Of a stretch of DNA of 11,546 bases, positions 1-6,328 are shown piece after piece; the stretch's first letter is position 1; every line of letters starts with the position of its first letter. Source of the DNA: Acidobacteriota bacterium (GTDB lineage Bacteria; Acidobacteriota; Aminicenantia; Aminicenantales; Saccharicenantaceae). Below the pieces are notes generated by a model that searched no databases, was not told where the DNA came from, and saw nothing but the letters and a program-made list of their open reading frames with translations. The position numbers and the translations under genes were made by a program. The stretch is from the NCBI GenBank assembly GCA_003476685.1, contig DMVN01000004.1, forward strand, positions 1 to 11,546. Direction: 5' to 3'.

Positions 1-163
1 CCACTCCCCAGATGCCCTCCATGTCCACCGAAACAAATACCTTGAGGGGCGGACGTGAGACCGGGACTGCCGTCTGGCCCTGGGCTGAAAGTTGATTGAC
101 AGTCAGCAGGACCGAAACCATAAATAAGAGAGGCAGTAAAAAGCGTTTCATCCGGCTGTTCAT
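1..163 (-). CDS. Exported M55 (DppA-like) D-aminopeptidase, N-terminal fragment
   Basis: The gene runs off the left edge; about 54 residues are visible. It starts at ATG 163-161, preceded by a strong ribosome-binding site (GGAGG, about 6-8 bases upstream on the minus strand). Residues 1-28 look like a signal peptide: basic MNSRMKR, a hydrophobic stretch FLLPLLFMVSVLLTV, then a possible cleavage site near LSAQG. The mature part then reads KVFVSVDMEGIWGV, which matches the first beta strand and zinc-ligand motif (SxDxEG) of peptidase family M55, the DppA D-aminopeptidases that release N-terminal D-amino acids from peptides. The Asp and Glu of DMEG are the first metal ligands known in the family. 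Bacillus DppA is cytoplasmic, so the signal peptide implies action outside the cytoplasm, perhaps on peptidoglycan-derived peptides (inference). The rest of the active site is outside the window. Confidence 0.85.
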   Translation of the reverse strand, partial: MNSRMKRFLLPLLFMVSVLLTVNQLSAQGQTAVPVSRPPLKVFVSVDMEGIWGV

Positions 164-577
164 TTTCTCCTCCTTTTCTGTCCTGGGGTTGTTCTCAGTT
201 TATAATTATCCGATATTTCATGGCCGAATAAAATTGTTTCATTGAAGGAAATAAAGAACATTTTCTCGGCTCAGAGTTTTTAAATCAAGAAACCCATTAT
301 GTCCTCGGTGGAAATTGTGGAGCCAGAGCCAGAGGAATTTTCAGAGCAGCCAGTCCTGGCCTGGAAGATTTAAGGGAAACTCAGCTGAATCCAGAGCTTA
401 TTTCAAATCCGGCTTAAACCACAAAGTCGAGGCCCCGGCAAGTGCGGAATCTCAAGCCACCGGATACCTGGTTATTGAATCAAAGACTTTGAGGGCCTAT
501 CCCCATCCGGACTGTTACAAACCTGGCCCGACCATGATTCCCGAAGCCAATAATCTTTTAAGCCCGGGACGGACTTC
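164..577. other. Divergent intergenic region, no gene recognised
   Basis: About 410 bases lie between the minus-strand M55 gene and the promoter of the plus-strand pair. The part nearest the M55 gene (about 190-290) is AT-rich and probably carries its promoter; TTATAA-type sequences occur around 200-206, but no convincing -35/-10 pair was found. A 97-codon open frame at 315-608 has no ribosome-binding site, no recognisable domain and an odd composition, and I regard it as chance. Confidence 0.5.
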
Positions 578-586
578 TGATATAAT
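578..586 (+). promoter_or_regulatory. Extended -10 promoter for the small membrane protein/GT2 pair
   Basis: TGATATAAT gives a consensus TATAAT at 581-586 with the TGn extension. There is no good -35 at 17 bases (558-563 is TTAAGC). Initiation near 593 would leave a leader of only about 16 bases before ATG 609, with AGAGG (598-602) as ribosome-binding site. Confidence 0.6.
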
Positions 587-608
587 CTTGGCGAATAGAG
601 GTTCTTAA

Positions 609-824
609 ATGAACGGACTGGCCATCATTCTGGCTCTGGTTTTTTCGCCAGTGGCCGCCCTGTCCGCCTACCTCATAACTTACGCCGAGTACCGGAAACA
701 CTTCCCGGAAGACCCGGGCCGGGCCCGAAAACTGGCCCTGAGCTTCGCCCTCAGCACCATGGTGTTTTTCGCCTTGCTCATCATCCTGGCTTTCCTGGTC
801 ATTGACAAGTGGCTGCCCAAATGA
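609..824 (+). CDS. Small two-helix membrane protein upstream of a GT2 gene
   Basis: This encodes 71 residues. Two hydrophobic segments are visible, roughly residues 2-23 (GLAIILALVFSPVAALSAYL) and 45-66 (LALSFALSTM then VFFALLIILAFLVI), separated by a charged loop rich in Arg, Lys, Glu and Pro (about 26-43). The start is supported by AGAGG 7 bases upstream and by the extended -10 promoter just before it. Its stop TGA (822-824) overlaps the ATG (821) of the glycosyltransferase, so the two are translationally coupled. I do not recognise a family. Co-translation with a polyprenyl-phosphate-type glucosyltransferase that lacks its own membrane helices suggests a membrane partner or anchor for that enzyme; this is inference from context only. 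Confidence 0.7.
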   Translation: MNGLAIILALVFSPVAALSAYLITYAEYRKHFPEDPGRARKLALSFALSTMVFFALLIILAFLVIDKWLPK

Positions 825-1540
825 AATTCATAAACAGCATTTATCTGTCGGTGGTGGTACCCGCCTATAACGAAGAAAAAAGAATCGGCTTCAGCCTGTT
901 CCGGGTTAAAGACTACCTCCAGAGCCGGAACCTCAGCGCCGAAGTCATCGTGGTGGATGACGGCAGCACTGACCGGACGGCCGAAGTGGCCAGAGAAATC
1001 ATGGCCGACTATCCCGAATTCAGGGTAATAAGCCACCCGGTCAACCGCGGCAAGGGAGCCGCAGTGCGCACCGGCGCGCTCCAGGCCCGGGGCGAGCTGG
1101 TGCTCTTTACCGATGCCGACCTTTCAACGCCGATTGAAGAACTGGAGAAATTCCTGCCCCTGGCCAGGGAAGGCTATGAGGTGGTCATAGGCTCGCGGGC
1201 CCTGCCGGAGTCAGAAATAAAAGAGCGCCAGGGCTGGTTAAGAGAGCACCTGGGAAAAGGTTTCAACCTGCTGGTCCGGCTGCTGGTTCTGAAGGGTTTT
1301 AAGGACACCCAGTGCGGCTTTAAGCTTTTTCGGAAGGAGGCGGCCAGGGAAATCTTTTTCCGGCTGGAGACAGAAGGCTTTGCCTTTGACGTGGAAGTTC
1401 TGCTCCTGGCCCGGAAACTCGGTTATAAAATTGCCCAGGTGCCGGTGGTCTGGGTCAATCACCCGGAATCACGGGTGCGGCTGGTAAGGGGTTCTGTGAA
1501 AATGCTGGGCGAGCTTATAAAAATAAGAAGATTAAAATGA
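821..1540 (+). CDS. GT2 glycosyltransferase, dolichyl/polyprenyl-phosphate glucosyltransferase (ALG5-like)
   Basis: The 239-residue protein is a GT-A fold family 2 glycosyltransferase. Visible motifs in order: VVVPAYNEEKRI (11-22), VVDDGSTDRT (44-53), NRGKGAAVRTGAL (75-87), the metal-binding DAD in LFTDADLSTP (95-104), GSRA (124-127), QCGFKLFRKEAAREIF (154-169) and FDVEVLLLARKLGYKI (179-194). This order and the DxD-LSTP, QCGFKLF and FDVE blocks are typical of the ALG5/dolichyl-phosphate beta-glucosyltransferase branch, which moves glucose from UDP-glucose to a polyprenyl phosphate at the inner membrane face. Length fits a catalytic domain alone, without C-terminal helices. ATG 821 is preferred over a GTG at 809 because of the ATGA overlap with the upstream stop and because the protein then begins two beta-strand residues before the motif, as is usual. 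The lipid acceptor and final glycan are not known. Confidence 0.88.
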   Translation: MKFINSIYLSVVVPAYNEEKRIGFSLFRVKDYLQSRNLSAEVIVVDDGSTDRTAEVAREIMADYPEFRVISHPVNRGKGAAVRTGALQARGELVLFTDADLSTPIEELEKFLPLAREGYEVVIGSRALPESEIKERQGWLREHLGKGFNLLVRLLVLKGFKDTQCGFKLFRKEAAREIFFRLETEGFAFDVEVLLLARKLGYKIAQVPVVWVNHPESRVRLVRGSVKMLGELIKIRRLK

Positions 1541-1619
1541 AACCATCTGGCTTTATGAATAATCGCTCAACCTATTTCGAAATTAGTAACTTAATTATCT
1601 TAACCTAAGCCCTGGAAGC

Positions 1620-2078
1620 TTATTGCTTTCCTCTCCCCTCTTTAATAATTTCATCCAGCAGACGACAGGCTTCTTCCACGTAACCCGTGCAGAATTTCTG
1701 AAACAGGTCATGCTCAGTGGCCAGGGCCAAGCCCTGCGGGGTTTTCAGGCTGCAGCCGATGAGGTCAGAACAGTTAATTGAGCCGAATTTTTCGGTGAAA
1801 CGCTGGACAAACTTTCCGGCCAGGGCGTATGTTAATTCTTTGGCTGCCTTATCCTCAGCCCGGGTGCGGCCGAAATTCAGGCTGAGCACCAGCAGGGCTC
1901 CGGTCACCGCTCCGCAGGTCAAACCCAGATGAGACATTCCGCCGCCCAGAACCTGGGACAGCTTTAAGGCCGTTTCCGGCGGCAGGCCGGCCTCAACCGC
2001 ATACGGCGTGAAGACGGCCTGAGAACAGCTGAACCCTTCCCGAAATAATTCTCTGGCTCTCCTGGCCTGGTCTGACAT
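1620..2078 (-). CDS. C_GCAxxG_C_C family (redox-active cysteine) protein
   Basis: The 152-residue protein carries the spaced conserved cysteines of the C_GCAxxG_C_C family: Cys18 in GFSCSQAVF, Cys55 in LTCGAVTGALLVL, Cys103 and Cys109 in NCSDLIGC, and Cys130 in FQKFC, with an extra Cys138. GGGMSHLGLTCGAVTG (45-60) is the family's signature glycine/cysteine block. The family is often seen in anaerobes near redox or metal-related genes, but its biochemical role is not established. There is no signal peptide, so it should be cytoplasmic. ATG 2078 has GGAGG at a good distance. It is convergent with the GT2 gene, separated by 79 bases in which I see no clear terminator hairpin. A cysteine-based redox role is inference from the family name. 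Confidence 0.88.
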   Translation of the reverse strand: MSDQARRARELFREGFSCSQAVFTPYAVEAGLPPETALKLSQVLGGGMSHLGLTCGAVTGALLVLSLNFGRTRAEDKAAKELTYALAGKFVQRFTEKFGSINCSDLIGCSLKTPQGLALATEHDLFQKFCTGYVEEACRLLDEIIKEGRGKQ

Positions 2079-2142
2079 GAGGTTCCTCCAGTTTCCCGGT
2101 CTGGGAGAAATGTTGGTGATTCTTCAATTTCACAAAAAGATA

Positions 2143-2172
2143 ATCTTACGGCGGCAGGGGCTTTCTGGTCAA
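2143..2172 (-). promoter_or_regulatory. Possible promoter of the C_GCAxxG_C_C gene
   Basis: On the minus strand TTGACC (2172-2167) and TAAGAT (2148-2143) are separated by 18 bases, about 65 bases upstream of ATG 2078. Match to sigma-70 consensus is moderate (5/6 and 4/6). Confidence 0.4.
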
Positions 2173-2391
2173 CTCCCCCCGCAGCCTCAATCAAGTCACC
2201 TGCATCCATTTGTCACCAAGGTCGGGAAAAGAAAGAGCAGGTTGGCTTTGATCAGGAGTGATCAAGAATAGTCCTGATACAATAATAAATAGACCAGGAG
2301 CTGGCAGGATATGGAAGTTAAGCAACTCTTGACCAGCTTTTGTTATATTTTTCCGGCCTGCATTGATACCAAACAGAAAATGACAATCCAG
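2173..2391. other. Divergent intergenic spacer with weak inverted repeats
   Basis: No gene is seen between the C_GCAxxG_C_C gene and the phosphatase promoter. Two overlapping short inverted repeats occur: TTGATC (2248-2253) with GATCAA (2260-2265), and ATCAGGA (2251-2257) with TCCTGAT (2272-2278). They could form alternative small hairpins or a regulator site, but neither has a T-run nor matches an operator I know. Confidence 0.35.
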
Positions 2392-2418
2392 TTGACACTC
2401 GCTGGAGGGCGGTATAAT
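2392..2418 (+). promoter_or_regulatory. Consensus-hexamer promoter of the phosphatase gene
   Basis: A perfect TTGACA (2392-2397) and a perfect TATAAT (2413-2418) lie 39 bases before the gene's ATG. The spacer is only 15 bases, two shorter than optimal, which could weaken the promoter or make it depend on an activator or supercoiling (inference). Confidence 0.65.
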
Positions 2419-2456
2419 TTAGAGCCAATAAAGAAATTGAGGTCTTAAGGCTTAAA

Positions 2457-3092
2457 ATGAATAAAAACTGGCTCTCATGCAGAAATCGGGGAAAATTATG
2501 GCTGACCCTGGCCCTTCCCCTGTTCCTGGCTTTTCTGACAGCCGCGACCACCGACTGCGAGCAGGTCGGGCCGCGGCCCGAGAACTGGGCCCAGCCGGTA
2601 AAGCTGACCGGGGTCTCCAACCTTTATAAGGTTTCGGACCAGCTCTACCGCTGCGCTCAGCCAGCGGCTGCCGGATTCAAGGAACTGGAGAAACTGGGAA
2701 TCAAGACCGTGGTTAACCTGCGCAGCGAGCATTCCGACCGGAACCTGCTGGCCGGCACCAACCTCAAGTATTATGAAATACCCTCCAAGGCCACCCAGGT
2801 CCAGGAAGCCGACCTGCTGAAATTCTTGCAAATCGTAACCAACCCGGAGGAGGGACCTTACCTGGTTCACTGCCACCACGGGGCCGACCGGACGGGTTTG
2901 TTTGTGGCTGTTTATAGAGTGGTGGTCCAGGACTGGCCAAGAGAAGAGGCTATCAGGGAGATGCAGAAGGGCGGGTTCGGCTTTCATAATACCTATACTA
3001 ATATCGTCAAGTATCTCCAGACCTTCGACCCAGAAAAATTCCGCCGCGCCCTCAAAAATCGGGACCCCCTACATTTTTCCTATTTTTTTTAA
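2457..3092 (+). CDS. Exported HCX5R protein tyrosine/dual-specificity phosphatase
   Basis: The 211-residue protein begins with a signal-peptide-like segment (residues 13-31: KLWLTLALPLFLAFLTAAT). The phosphatase domain spans about 50-192. LYRCAQP (63-69), GIKTVVNLRS (81-90) and YEIPS (106-110) are typical of compact dual-specificity (Siw14/DSP-like) phosphatases, and the active-site loop is VHCHHGADRTG (137-147), that is HCX5RT with catalytic Cys139 and phosphate-binding Arg145. It should hydrolyse a phosphoester, on protein Tyr/Ser or on a small molecule, outside the cytoplasm; the substrate is unknown. ATG 2457 follows AAGG (2447-2450) and a consensus-hexamer promoter. Oddity: codons 200-211 and the stop are supplied by the inverted repeat of element A (starts 3054), so the tail KNRDPLHFSYFF is not native phosphatase sequence. 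The catalytic domain is intact. Confidence 0.87.
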   Translation: MNKNWLSCRNRGKLWLTLALPLFLAFLTAATTDCEQVGPRPENWAQPVKLTGVSNLYKVSDQLYRCAQPAAAGFKELEKLGIKTVVNLRSEHSDRNLLAGTNLKYYEIPSKATQVQEADLLKFLQIVTNPEEGPYLVHCHHGADRTGLFVAVYRVVVQDWPREEAIREMQKGGFGFHNTYTNIVKYLQTFDPEKFRRALKNRDPLHFSYFF

Positions 3093-3275
3093 GGGATTCG
3101 ACTGCCTGCCAAGGCTAACTTGCCTGCAGGAAGTCCTGGATTTCCATAATCAAAAAAACAAAAGAGAAATAAAATAGAATTATTTTAGGTTGGTCTACGG
3201 GAAAAAATCTCCTGGGCTCAGGTTGAGATTTGCTGGGGAGAAAATTCGGAAATATGTAGGATGTCCCGATTTTTT
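3054..3275 (+). repeat. MITE-like element, copy A
   Basis: A 222-bp element with terminal inverted repeats. The left end (3054-3080) begins AAAAATCGGGACC and reaches CTACATTTTTCC; the right end (3249-3275) is GGAAATATGTAGGATGTCCC followed by GATTTTT. Compared as inverted complements the ends match over about 27 bases with four mismatches. It is in the same orientation as copy B; the last roughly 93 bases differ from B at about ten positions, and the final 37 are identical. Relative to B it has extra A-rich sequence around 3150-3180. There is no coding sequence inside, so any mobility would depend on a transposase elsewhere. It lies between two convergent genes and touches both: it supplies the last 12 codons of the phosphatase, and its edge overlaps the stop codon of the hemerythrin gene. 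No target duplication is obvious. Confidence 0.85.
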
Positions 3276-4857
3276 ACCGCCAGTCCAGCAGGCGTTTCTG
3301 ACCCTGCAAGGCTCTGATAGCCGTCACATCCTGGCTGACTTCCAGGCAGCCACGGTAACGGCCGTCGTCATCCCGGACAGCAAAATAACGGATGTGAATG
3401 AAGCGGCCGTTCATTTCAATCCAGAATTCGGCCACATCTTTCTCCCCCTTCTTGAAGGCTTCCAGGATGCGGTTCACCATATGAACGCTTTTCGGTGGAT
3501 GGCAATTCTGGACCTGGCGGCCGATGACTCCAGGGCTCCTGGGAAAGATGCGGTCGGCAGTGTCAGAATAGTAGATGACCGTGTCATTTTCATCCACAAA
3601 ACTGATGTCCACCGGGAGGTGGGTTAGCATCAGGTCAATCTGTTCGGCCGTCAGGCGCCCGGTTTTCAGGTCAAGCAGCGTCTGCACCCGCCGGGGTTGG
3701 GTTCCCGAGGTCGCTGGTACGTCCGGTGCTTTTTCCGTCAGGTCCCGGGCATCCTGGCCATAACTGGCATATCCCCGGCCGACGGTCAGTCCAGAGTCCG
3801 AAAGCCCGGCCGGTGGTCTCCATTCGGTTCCGGGCTTGACCCAGGCATAACCGACCTCTTCCTCTCCCTTTTTAACCCGGGCCCAGTCTTCTTCCTTCAG
3901 CACTTCCAGGCTCATGGGCAAGAGAATCTTTTCTTCCTTGTAAATCATGTCCTGTATCATCTGGAGCACCTGGCCGGTTCTAAGGGCCAGGCGGCTGGCG
4001 GCTTCCGGGGTCTGGACCTTCTGTTCCAGCAACTTTCTCAAGTCCTTCAGTTCCCGCCTGATATCATCATGAATGGCCCACATCACCTTGGTCGGACCGG
4101 TTACTCCCCGGGCTTCCAGCAACGGAAACAGCTGGTTCTCTTTTTTGAGATAATGTTTTTCAATTTCGGACAGATTTACCAGGAGCTGGCCCAGTTCTTC
4201 CAGGTTGCTCTCCATTTCGCCAACGGCCGTTTCCCGCGGGATTCTCTCCAGCAACAGCTTTAATTCAGCCAGCAGTTTCTCCAGGGCCCTGTTCTCAGCC
4301 ATCAGGGTGTGGACCGGATGCCCGGGAGGTACGCTCGGGGATGCCTGAACTTCCAGGGCTTCCTCAAAAATCCTGACGTGCAAATCACACAGCTTCTTAA
4401 CCTCCTCTTCCGGCATCCCCTCCTCAATGACCTGCTGTTCCAGCCGGGCAATCTCTTCCGGGCCGACATCCTTGATCAGGGCGGCAAACTGCTTTTTCAG
4501 TTCGTCCGGGTTTCCGCCGCGGTGCAGCTCTCTGATTATTTCTTTTAGCTTTTCAGTCCTGTTCTGGCTGGCCGGTTTGCCCCCCGGGTGGCCAGAAGCT
4601 GCGGCTCTGGCTCCGCCACCGGTCTCAACCGGGCCGCTTCTGGTTTCTATTTCCTTCCTGATTTTTTCTATCAACTCAGCCGTGGTCAGTCCGCCCTCCG
4701 CCGCTACCTGCTTCAAGCTGGCCATCCTGGCCACCGTCTGGCGCAGGACCGGGTTTTTCAATTTCTTGAATTCGGGCGAAAGCCCGACCAGGAAATCGAG
4801 CAAAAATGGATAACGCTTTAATAACTCATGCAAGCTGGTTTTTTCGTTTAATTCCAT
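3274..4857 (-). CDS. DUF1858-DUF438-hemerythrin-PAS sensor protein
   Basis: The 527-residue protein shows four regions. Residues 1-72 resemble DUF1858 (LHELLKRYPFLLDFLVGLSP, then LRQTVARMASLKQVA). A low-complexity Gly/Ala linker follows (73-100). Residues 101-172 fit DUF438 (KLKEIIRELHRGGNPDELKK, then DLHVRIFEEAL). Residues 180-325 are a hemerythrin-like four-helix bundle with candidate di-iron ligands His180/His183, His235 and Glu239 (EKHYLKKENQLFPLLE), His263 and Glu308/Glu309 (IYKEEKILLPM). Residues 405-517 form a PAS domain (LPVDISFVDENDTVIYYS, NCHPPKS at 451-457, CLEVSQDVT). No signal peptide, so cytoplasmic. Members of this architecture are thought to sense O2, NO or redox state; no output domain such as a kinase or GGDEF is present, so it probably acts through a partner. 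ATG 4857 follows AAGGAGGG. A probable Rrf2-type operator covers its predicted transcription start. Its TAA (3276-3274) lies at the edge of element A. Confidence 0.9.
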   Translation of the reverse strand: MELNEKTSLHELLKRYPFLLDFLVGLSPEFKKLKNPVLRQTVARMASLKQVAAEGGLTTAELIEKIRKEIETRSGPVETGGGARAAASGHPGGKPASQNRTEKLKEIIRELHRGGNPDELKKQFAALIKDVGPEEIARLEQQVIEEGMPEEEVKKLCDLHVRIFEEALEVQASPSVPPGHPVHTLMAENRALEKLLAELKLLLERIPRETAVGEMESNLEELGQLLVNLSEIEKHYLKKENQLFPLLEARGVTGPTKVMWAIHDDIRRELKDLRKLLEQKVQTPEAASRLALRTGQVLQMIQDMIYKEEKILLPMSLEVLKEEDWARVKKGEEEVGYAWVKPGTEWRPPAGLSDSGLTVGRGYASYGQDARDLTEKAPDVPATSGTQPRRVQTLLDLKTGRLTAEQIDLMLTHLPVDISFVDENDTVIYYSDTADRIFPRSPGVIGRQVQNCHPPKSVHMVNRILEAFKKGEKDVAEFWIEMNGRFIHIRYFAVRDDDGRYRGCLEVSQDVTAIRALQGQKRLLDWR

Positions 4858-4920
4858 GATCGGCCCTCCTTAGGCTTTAGCCGCCGCGGCCTTTATCCCC
4901 GGCCAGCGGCCTTTTTAATT

Positions 4921-4937
4921 CCTACTATTTTAGTAGG
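4921..4937 (-). promoter_or_regulatory. Perfect palindrome, probable Rrf2/IscR-type operator
   Basis: CCTACTATTTTAGTAGG is a perfect 7-bp inverted repeat around TTT. Against the published IscR type-I core (YYGACTRWWWYAGTCRR) it agrees at 15 of 17 positions, the exceptions being the symmetric G/C pair replaced by T/A. It sits just downstream of the predicted -10 (4942-4947, minus strand) and overlaps the expected transcription start near 4935, a classic repressor position. The family assignment is inference; the palindrome itself is unambiguous. Confidence 0.6.
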
Positions 4938-4941
4938 ATTA

Positions 4942-4970
4942 ATGATAACATAAAAATCGCCGGGCGACAA
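4942..4970 (-). promoter_or_regulatory. Promoter of the hemerythrin/DUF438 gene
   Basis: On the minus strand TTGTCG (4970-4965), a 17-base spacer and TATCAT (4947-4942) form a reasonable sigma-70-type promoter, about 85 bases upstream of ATG 4857. Element B begins 15 bases beyond the -35. Confidence 0.55.
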
Positions 4971-4984
4971 CAAGCCCAACCCCC

Positions 4985-5184
4985 AAAAATCGGGACACCG
5001 TACATTTTTCCTATTTTTTCAGGGATTATGCTGCCCAAAGCCACCCTGACCGCAGGCAATCCTCCATTTCTATTATAATCAAACAGAATCATTTTAGGCT
5101 GGTCTGTGGCAAGAAATTCTCCTGGGCTCGGGTTAAGATTAGCTGGCGAGAAAATTCGGAAATATGTAGGATGTCCCGATTTTT
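4985..5184 (+). repeat. MITE-like element, copy B
   Basis: A 200-bp copy with the cleanest ends: AAAAATCGGGACACCGTACA and on to TTTTTCC at 4985-5011, and GGAAATATGTAGGATGTCCC then GATTTTT at 5158-5184, an inverted match of about 27 bases. It is homologous to copy A over its full length and in the same direction. It lies between the divergent hemerythrin and RidA-family genes, upstream of both promoters. It contains a TATAAT-like sequence (around 5078-5084) but no -35 that I can pair with it. No reading frame of interest. Confidence 0.87.
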
Positions 5185-5207
5185 ATAGTTGGCTTTTACC
5201 TTTAAGC

Positions 5208-5236
5208 TTGACTCCGGCCTGACCTAAATATAAAGA
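5208..5236 (+). promoter_or_regulatory. Possible promoter of the RidA-family gene
   Basis: TTGACT (5208-5213) is followed by TATAAA at 5229-5234 (15-base spacer) or TAAAGA at 5231-5236 (17-base spacer), about 40 bases before ATG 5276. It lies just outside element B. Confidence 0.45.
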
Positions 5237-5275
5237 TAAAGCCAGGCAGTAAAAGCAGTAAAAAAGGAGTAAGGC

Positions 5276-5773
5276 ATGAAAACTTCGCGTCTGGCTGTAA
5301 TCATGGTACTGGTGCTGGCCGCCTTTTTCTTGTTTTCAGTCGGCTGGCTCAAATCAACGCTCAAGACCTACCGGATTGAGGCCGGCCAGCAGAAACCATT
5401 GCTGGAATACCTGACCTCACCCGAACGCAGATCGGCTCCTTTTTCCGAAGCGGTCCGGGTGGGCAATCTGCTGTTTCTGTCAGGACAACTGGGGCGCGAC
5501 CCGCAGACCGGTCAGCTGGCCGAGGGTGGTATCGAAGCGGAAACCCGACAGTGCCTGGAAAATATCAAGCGAACACTGGAAAAATATGGTTCCTCTCTTG
5601 ACCGGGTGGTCAAGGTCACGGTCATGCTGGCTGACATTGCCGAGTGGGCTAAGATGAATTCCGTTTACACCACCTATTTCACCGGGAACAAACCAGCTCG
5701 CAGCGCTTTCGGGACTAGCGGCCTGGCCGGCGGGGCCAGGGTCGAGATTGAAGTCATCGCCTATGTAGAATAG
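5276..5773 (+). CDS. Membrane-anchored RidA (YjgF/YER057c/UK114) family protein
   Basis: The 165-residue protein has an N-terminal hydrophobic segment (residues 7-24, AVIMVLVLAAFFLFSVGW) preceded by Lys and Arg, then a RidA domain (about 52-165). The signatures VRVGNLLFLSGQLGRDPQTG (60-79), QCLENIKRTLEKYG (92-105) and KVTVMLADIAEWAKMN (113-128) are visible. The catalytic Arg of RidA (Arg105 in E. coli) aligns with Arg142 in KPARSAF, and Glu120 with Glu157 in VEIEVIAYVE at the same 15-residue spacing, so imine/enamine deaminase chemistry is possible. Ordinary RidA is about 130 residues and cytoplasmic, where it removes 2-aminoacrylate; the added segment should place this one on the outer face of the membrane or export it. 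ATG 5276 has AAGGAG 6 bases upstream. Function outside the cytoplasm is unknown. Confidence 0.88.
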   Translation: MKTSRLAVIMVLVLAAFFLFSVGWLKSTLKTYRIEAGQQKPLLEYLTSPERRSAPFSEAVRVGNLLFLSGQLGRDPQTGQLAEGGIEAETRQCLENIKRTLEKYGSSLDRVVKVTVMLADIAEWAKMNSVYTTYFTGNKPARSAFGTSGLAGGARVEIEVIAYVE

Positions 5774-5950
5774 GACGCCAGCCGGTTGAATTTTTTTTGA
5801 ATTTTTGCTTGTGACCAGCCCATTTCTCTTTAATAAGCCACAGCGGTTTCCTAAGCCCTGACCGAGAAAACTTAATTCAGGCTTAAAGATTACCAGCTTG
5901 ACCTGACTGACCTGACTTGATTTGAACTTAACTTCTGGCAAAAATGGGCA

Positions 5951-5979
5951 AAAAAAAGGCCAGGTCTTTCGACCTGGCC
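5951..5979 (-). terminator. Rho-independent terminator of the RRM gene
   Basis: Read on the minus strand, GGCCAGGTC, a GAAA tetraloop and GACCTGGCC form a perfect 9-bp stem followed by seven T residues (5957-5951). It lies 40 bases after the RRM stop codon. In the plus direction only a broken T tract follows, so it serves mainly the minus-strand gene. Confidence 0.92.
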
Positions 5980-6019
5980 CTGTTTTGAGCTTGGCTACTA
6001 ACTGATCGTTAAGACTCGA

Positions 6020-6328
6020 TTAATAGCGACGGCTGCCAGCCGGTCCGCGACTGCGGCCACCACCAAAACCAGTGCGGGGCTTGTCGGTCCGCGGTCTGGC
6101 TTCGTTGACGGTAGCGGTGCGGCCCTTCAGGCTCTTGCCATTCAGGCTGTTGATAGCAGCCTGGGCTTCTTCCTGATTGGGCATTTCCACGAAGCCGAAG
6201 CCTCGTGATTCACCAGTGTAGCGGTCCTTGATAATGGAAGCGCTGTTGACCGTTCCGAAAGCTTCAAAAGCTTCTTTCAGTTCGCTTTCGCTCAGGTCCC
6301 TTGAAAGATTTCCTACGTAGATGTTCAT
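6020..6328 (-). CDS. Glycine/arginine-tailed RRM RNA-binding protein
   Basis: The 102-residue protein is a single RNA-recognition motif (residues 2-78) with a short basic Gly/Arg tail. RNP2 is IYVGNL (3-8) and RNP1 is RGFGFVEM (42-49), with the aromatic residues that stack on RNA (Tyr4, Phe44, Phe46) present. The tail (79-102: TDKPRTGFGGGRSRG and onwards) resembles the bacterial Rbp proteins best known from cyanobacteria, several of which are cold-induced. It binds single-stranded RNA in the cytoplasm; targets are unknown. It is monocistronic: its own extended -10 promoter upstream, a leader of about 85 bases, and a strong terminator downstream. SD AAAGGAG lies 6-7 bases before ATG 6328, but both can be locked in a hairpin, pointing to translational control. 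Confidence 0.93.
   Translation of the reverse strand: MNIYVGNLSRDLSESELKEAFEAFGTVNSASIIKDRYTGESRGFGFVEMPNQEEAQAAINSLNGKSLKGRTATVNEARPRTDKPRTGFGGGRSRGPAGSRRY

Noticed and set aside
315..608. 97-codon open frame before the small membrane protein
   Set aside because: No ribosome-binding site, low-complexity composition, no domain, and it runs through the extended -10 promoter of the next gene.
809..820. GTG start four codons upstream for the glycosyltransferase
   Set aside because: The ATG at 821 overlaps the previous stop as ATGA and gives the usual N-terminus; GTG 809 has no ribosome-binding site.
1541..1619. Terminator between the convergent GT2 and C_GCAxxG_C_C genes
   Set aside because: The spacer is AT-rich but I found no stem with a T-run on either strand.
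3190..4813. Several long plus-strand open frames
   Set aside because: They are antisense shadows of the hemerythrin/DUF438 gene, rich in residues produced by its codon bias, with no recognisable domains.
5852..5885. Imperfect inverted repeat TAAGCCCTGA / TCAGGCTTA after the RidA-family gene
   Set aside because: It has a bulge, a 15-base loop and no following T-run, so I do not call it a terminator.
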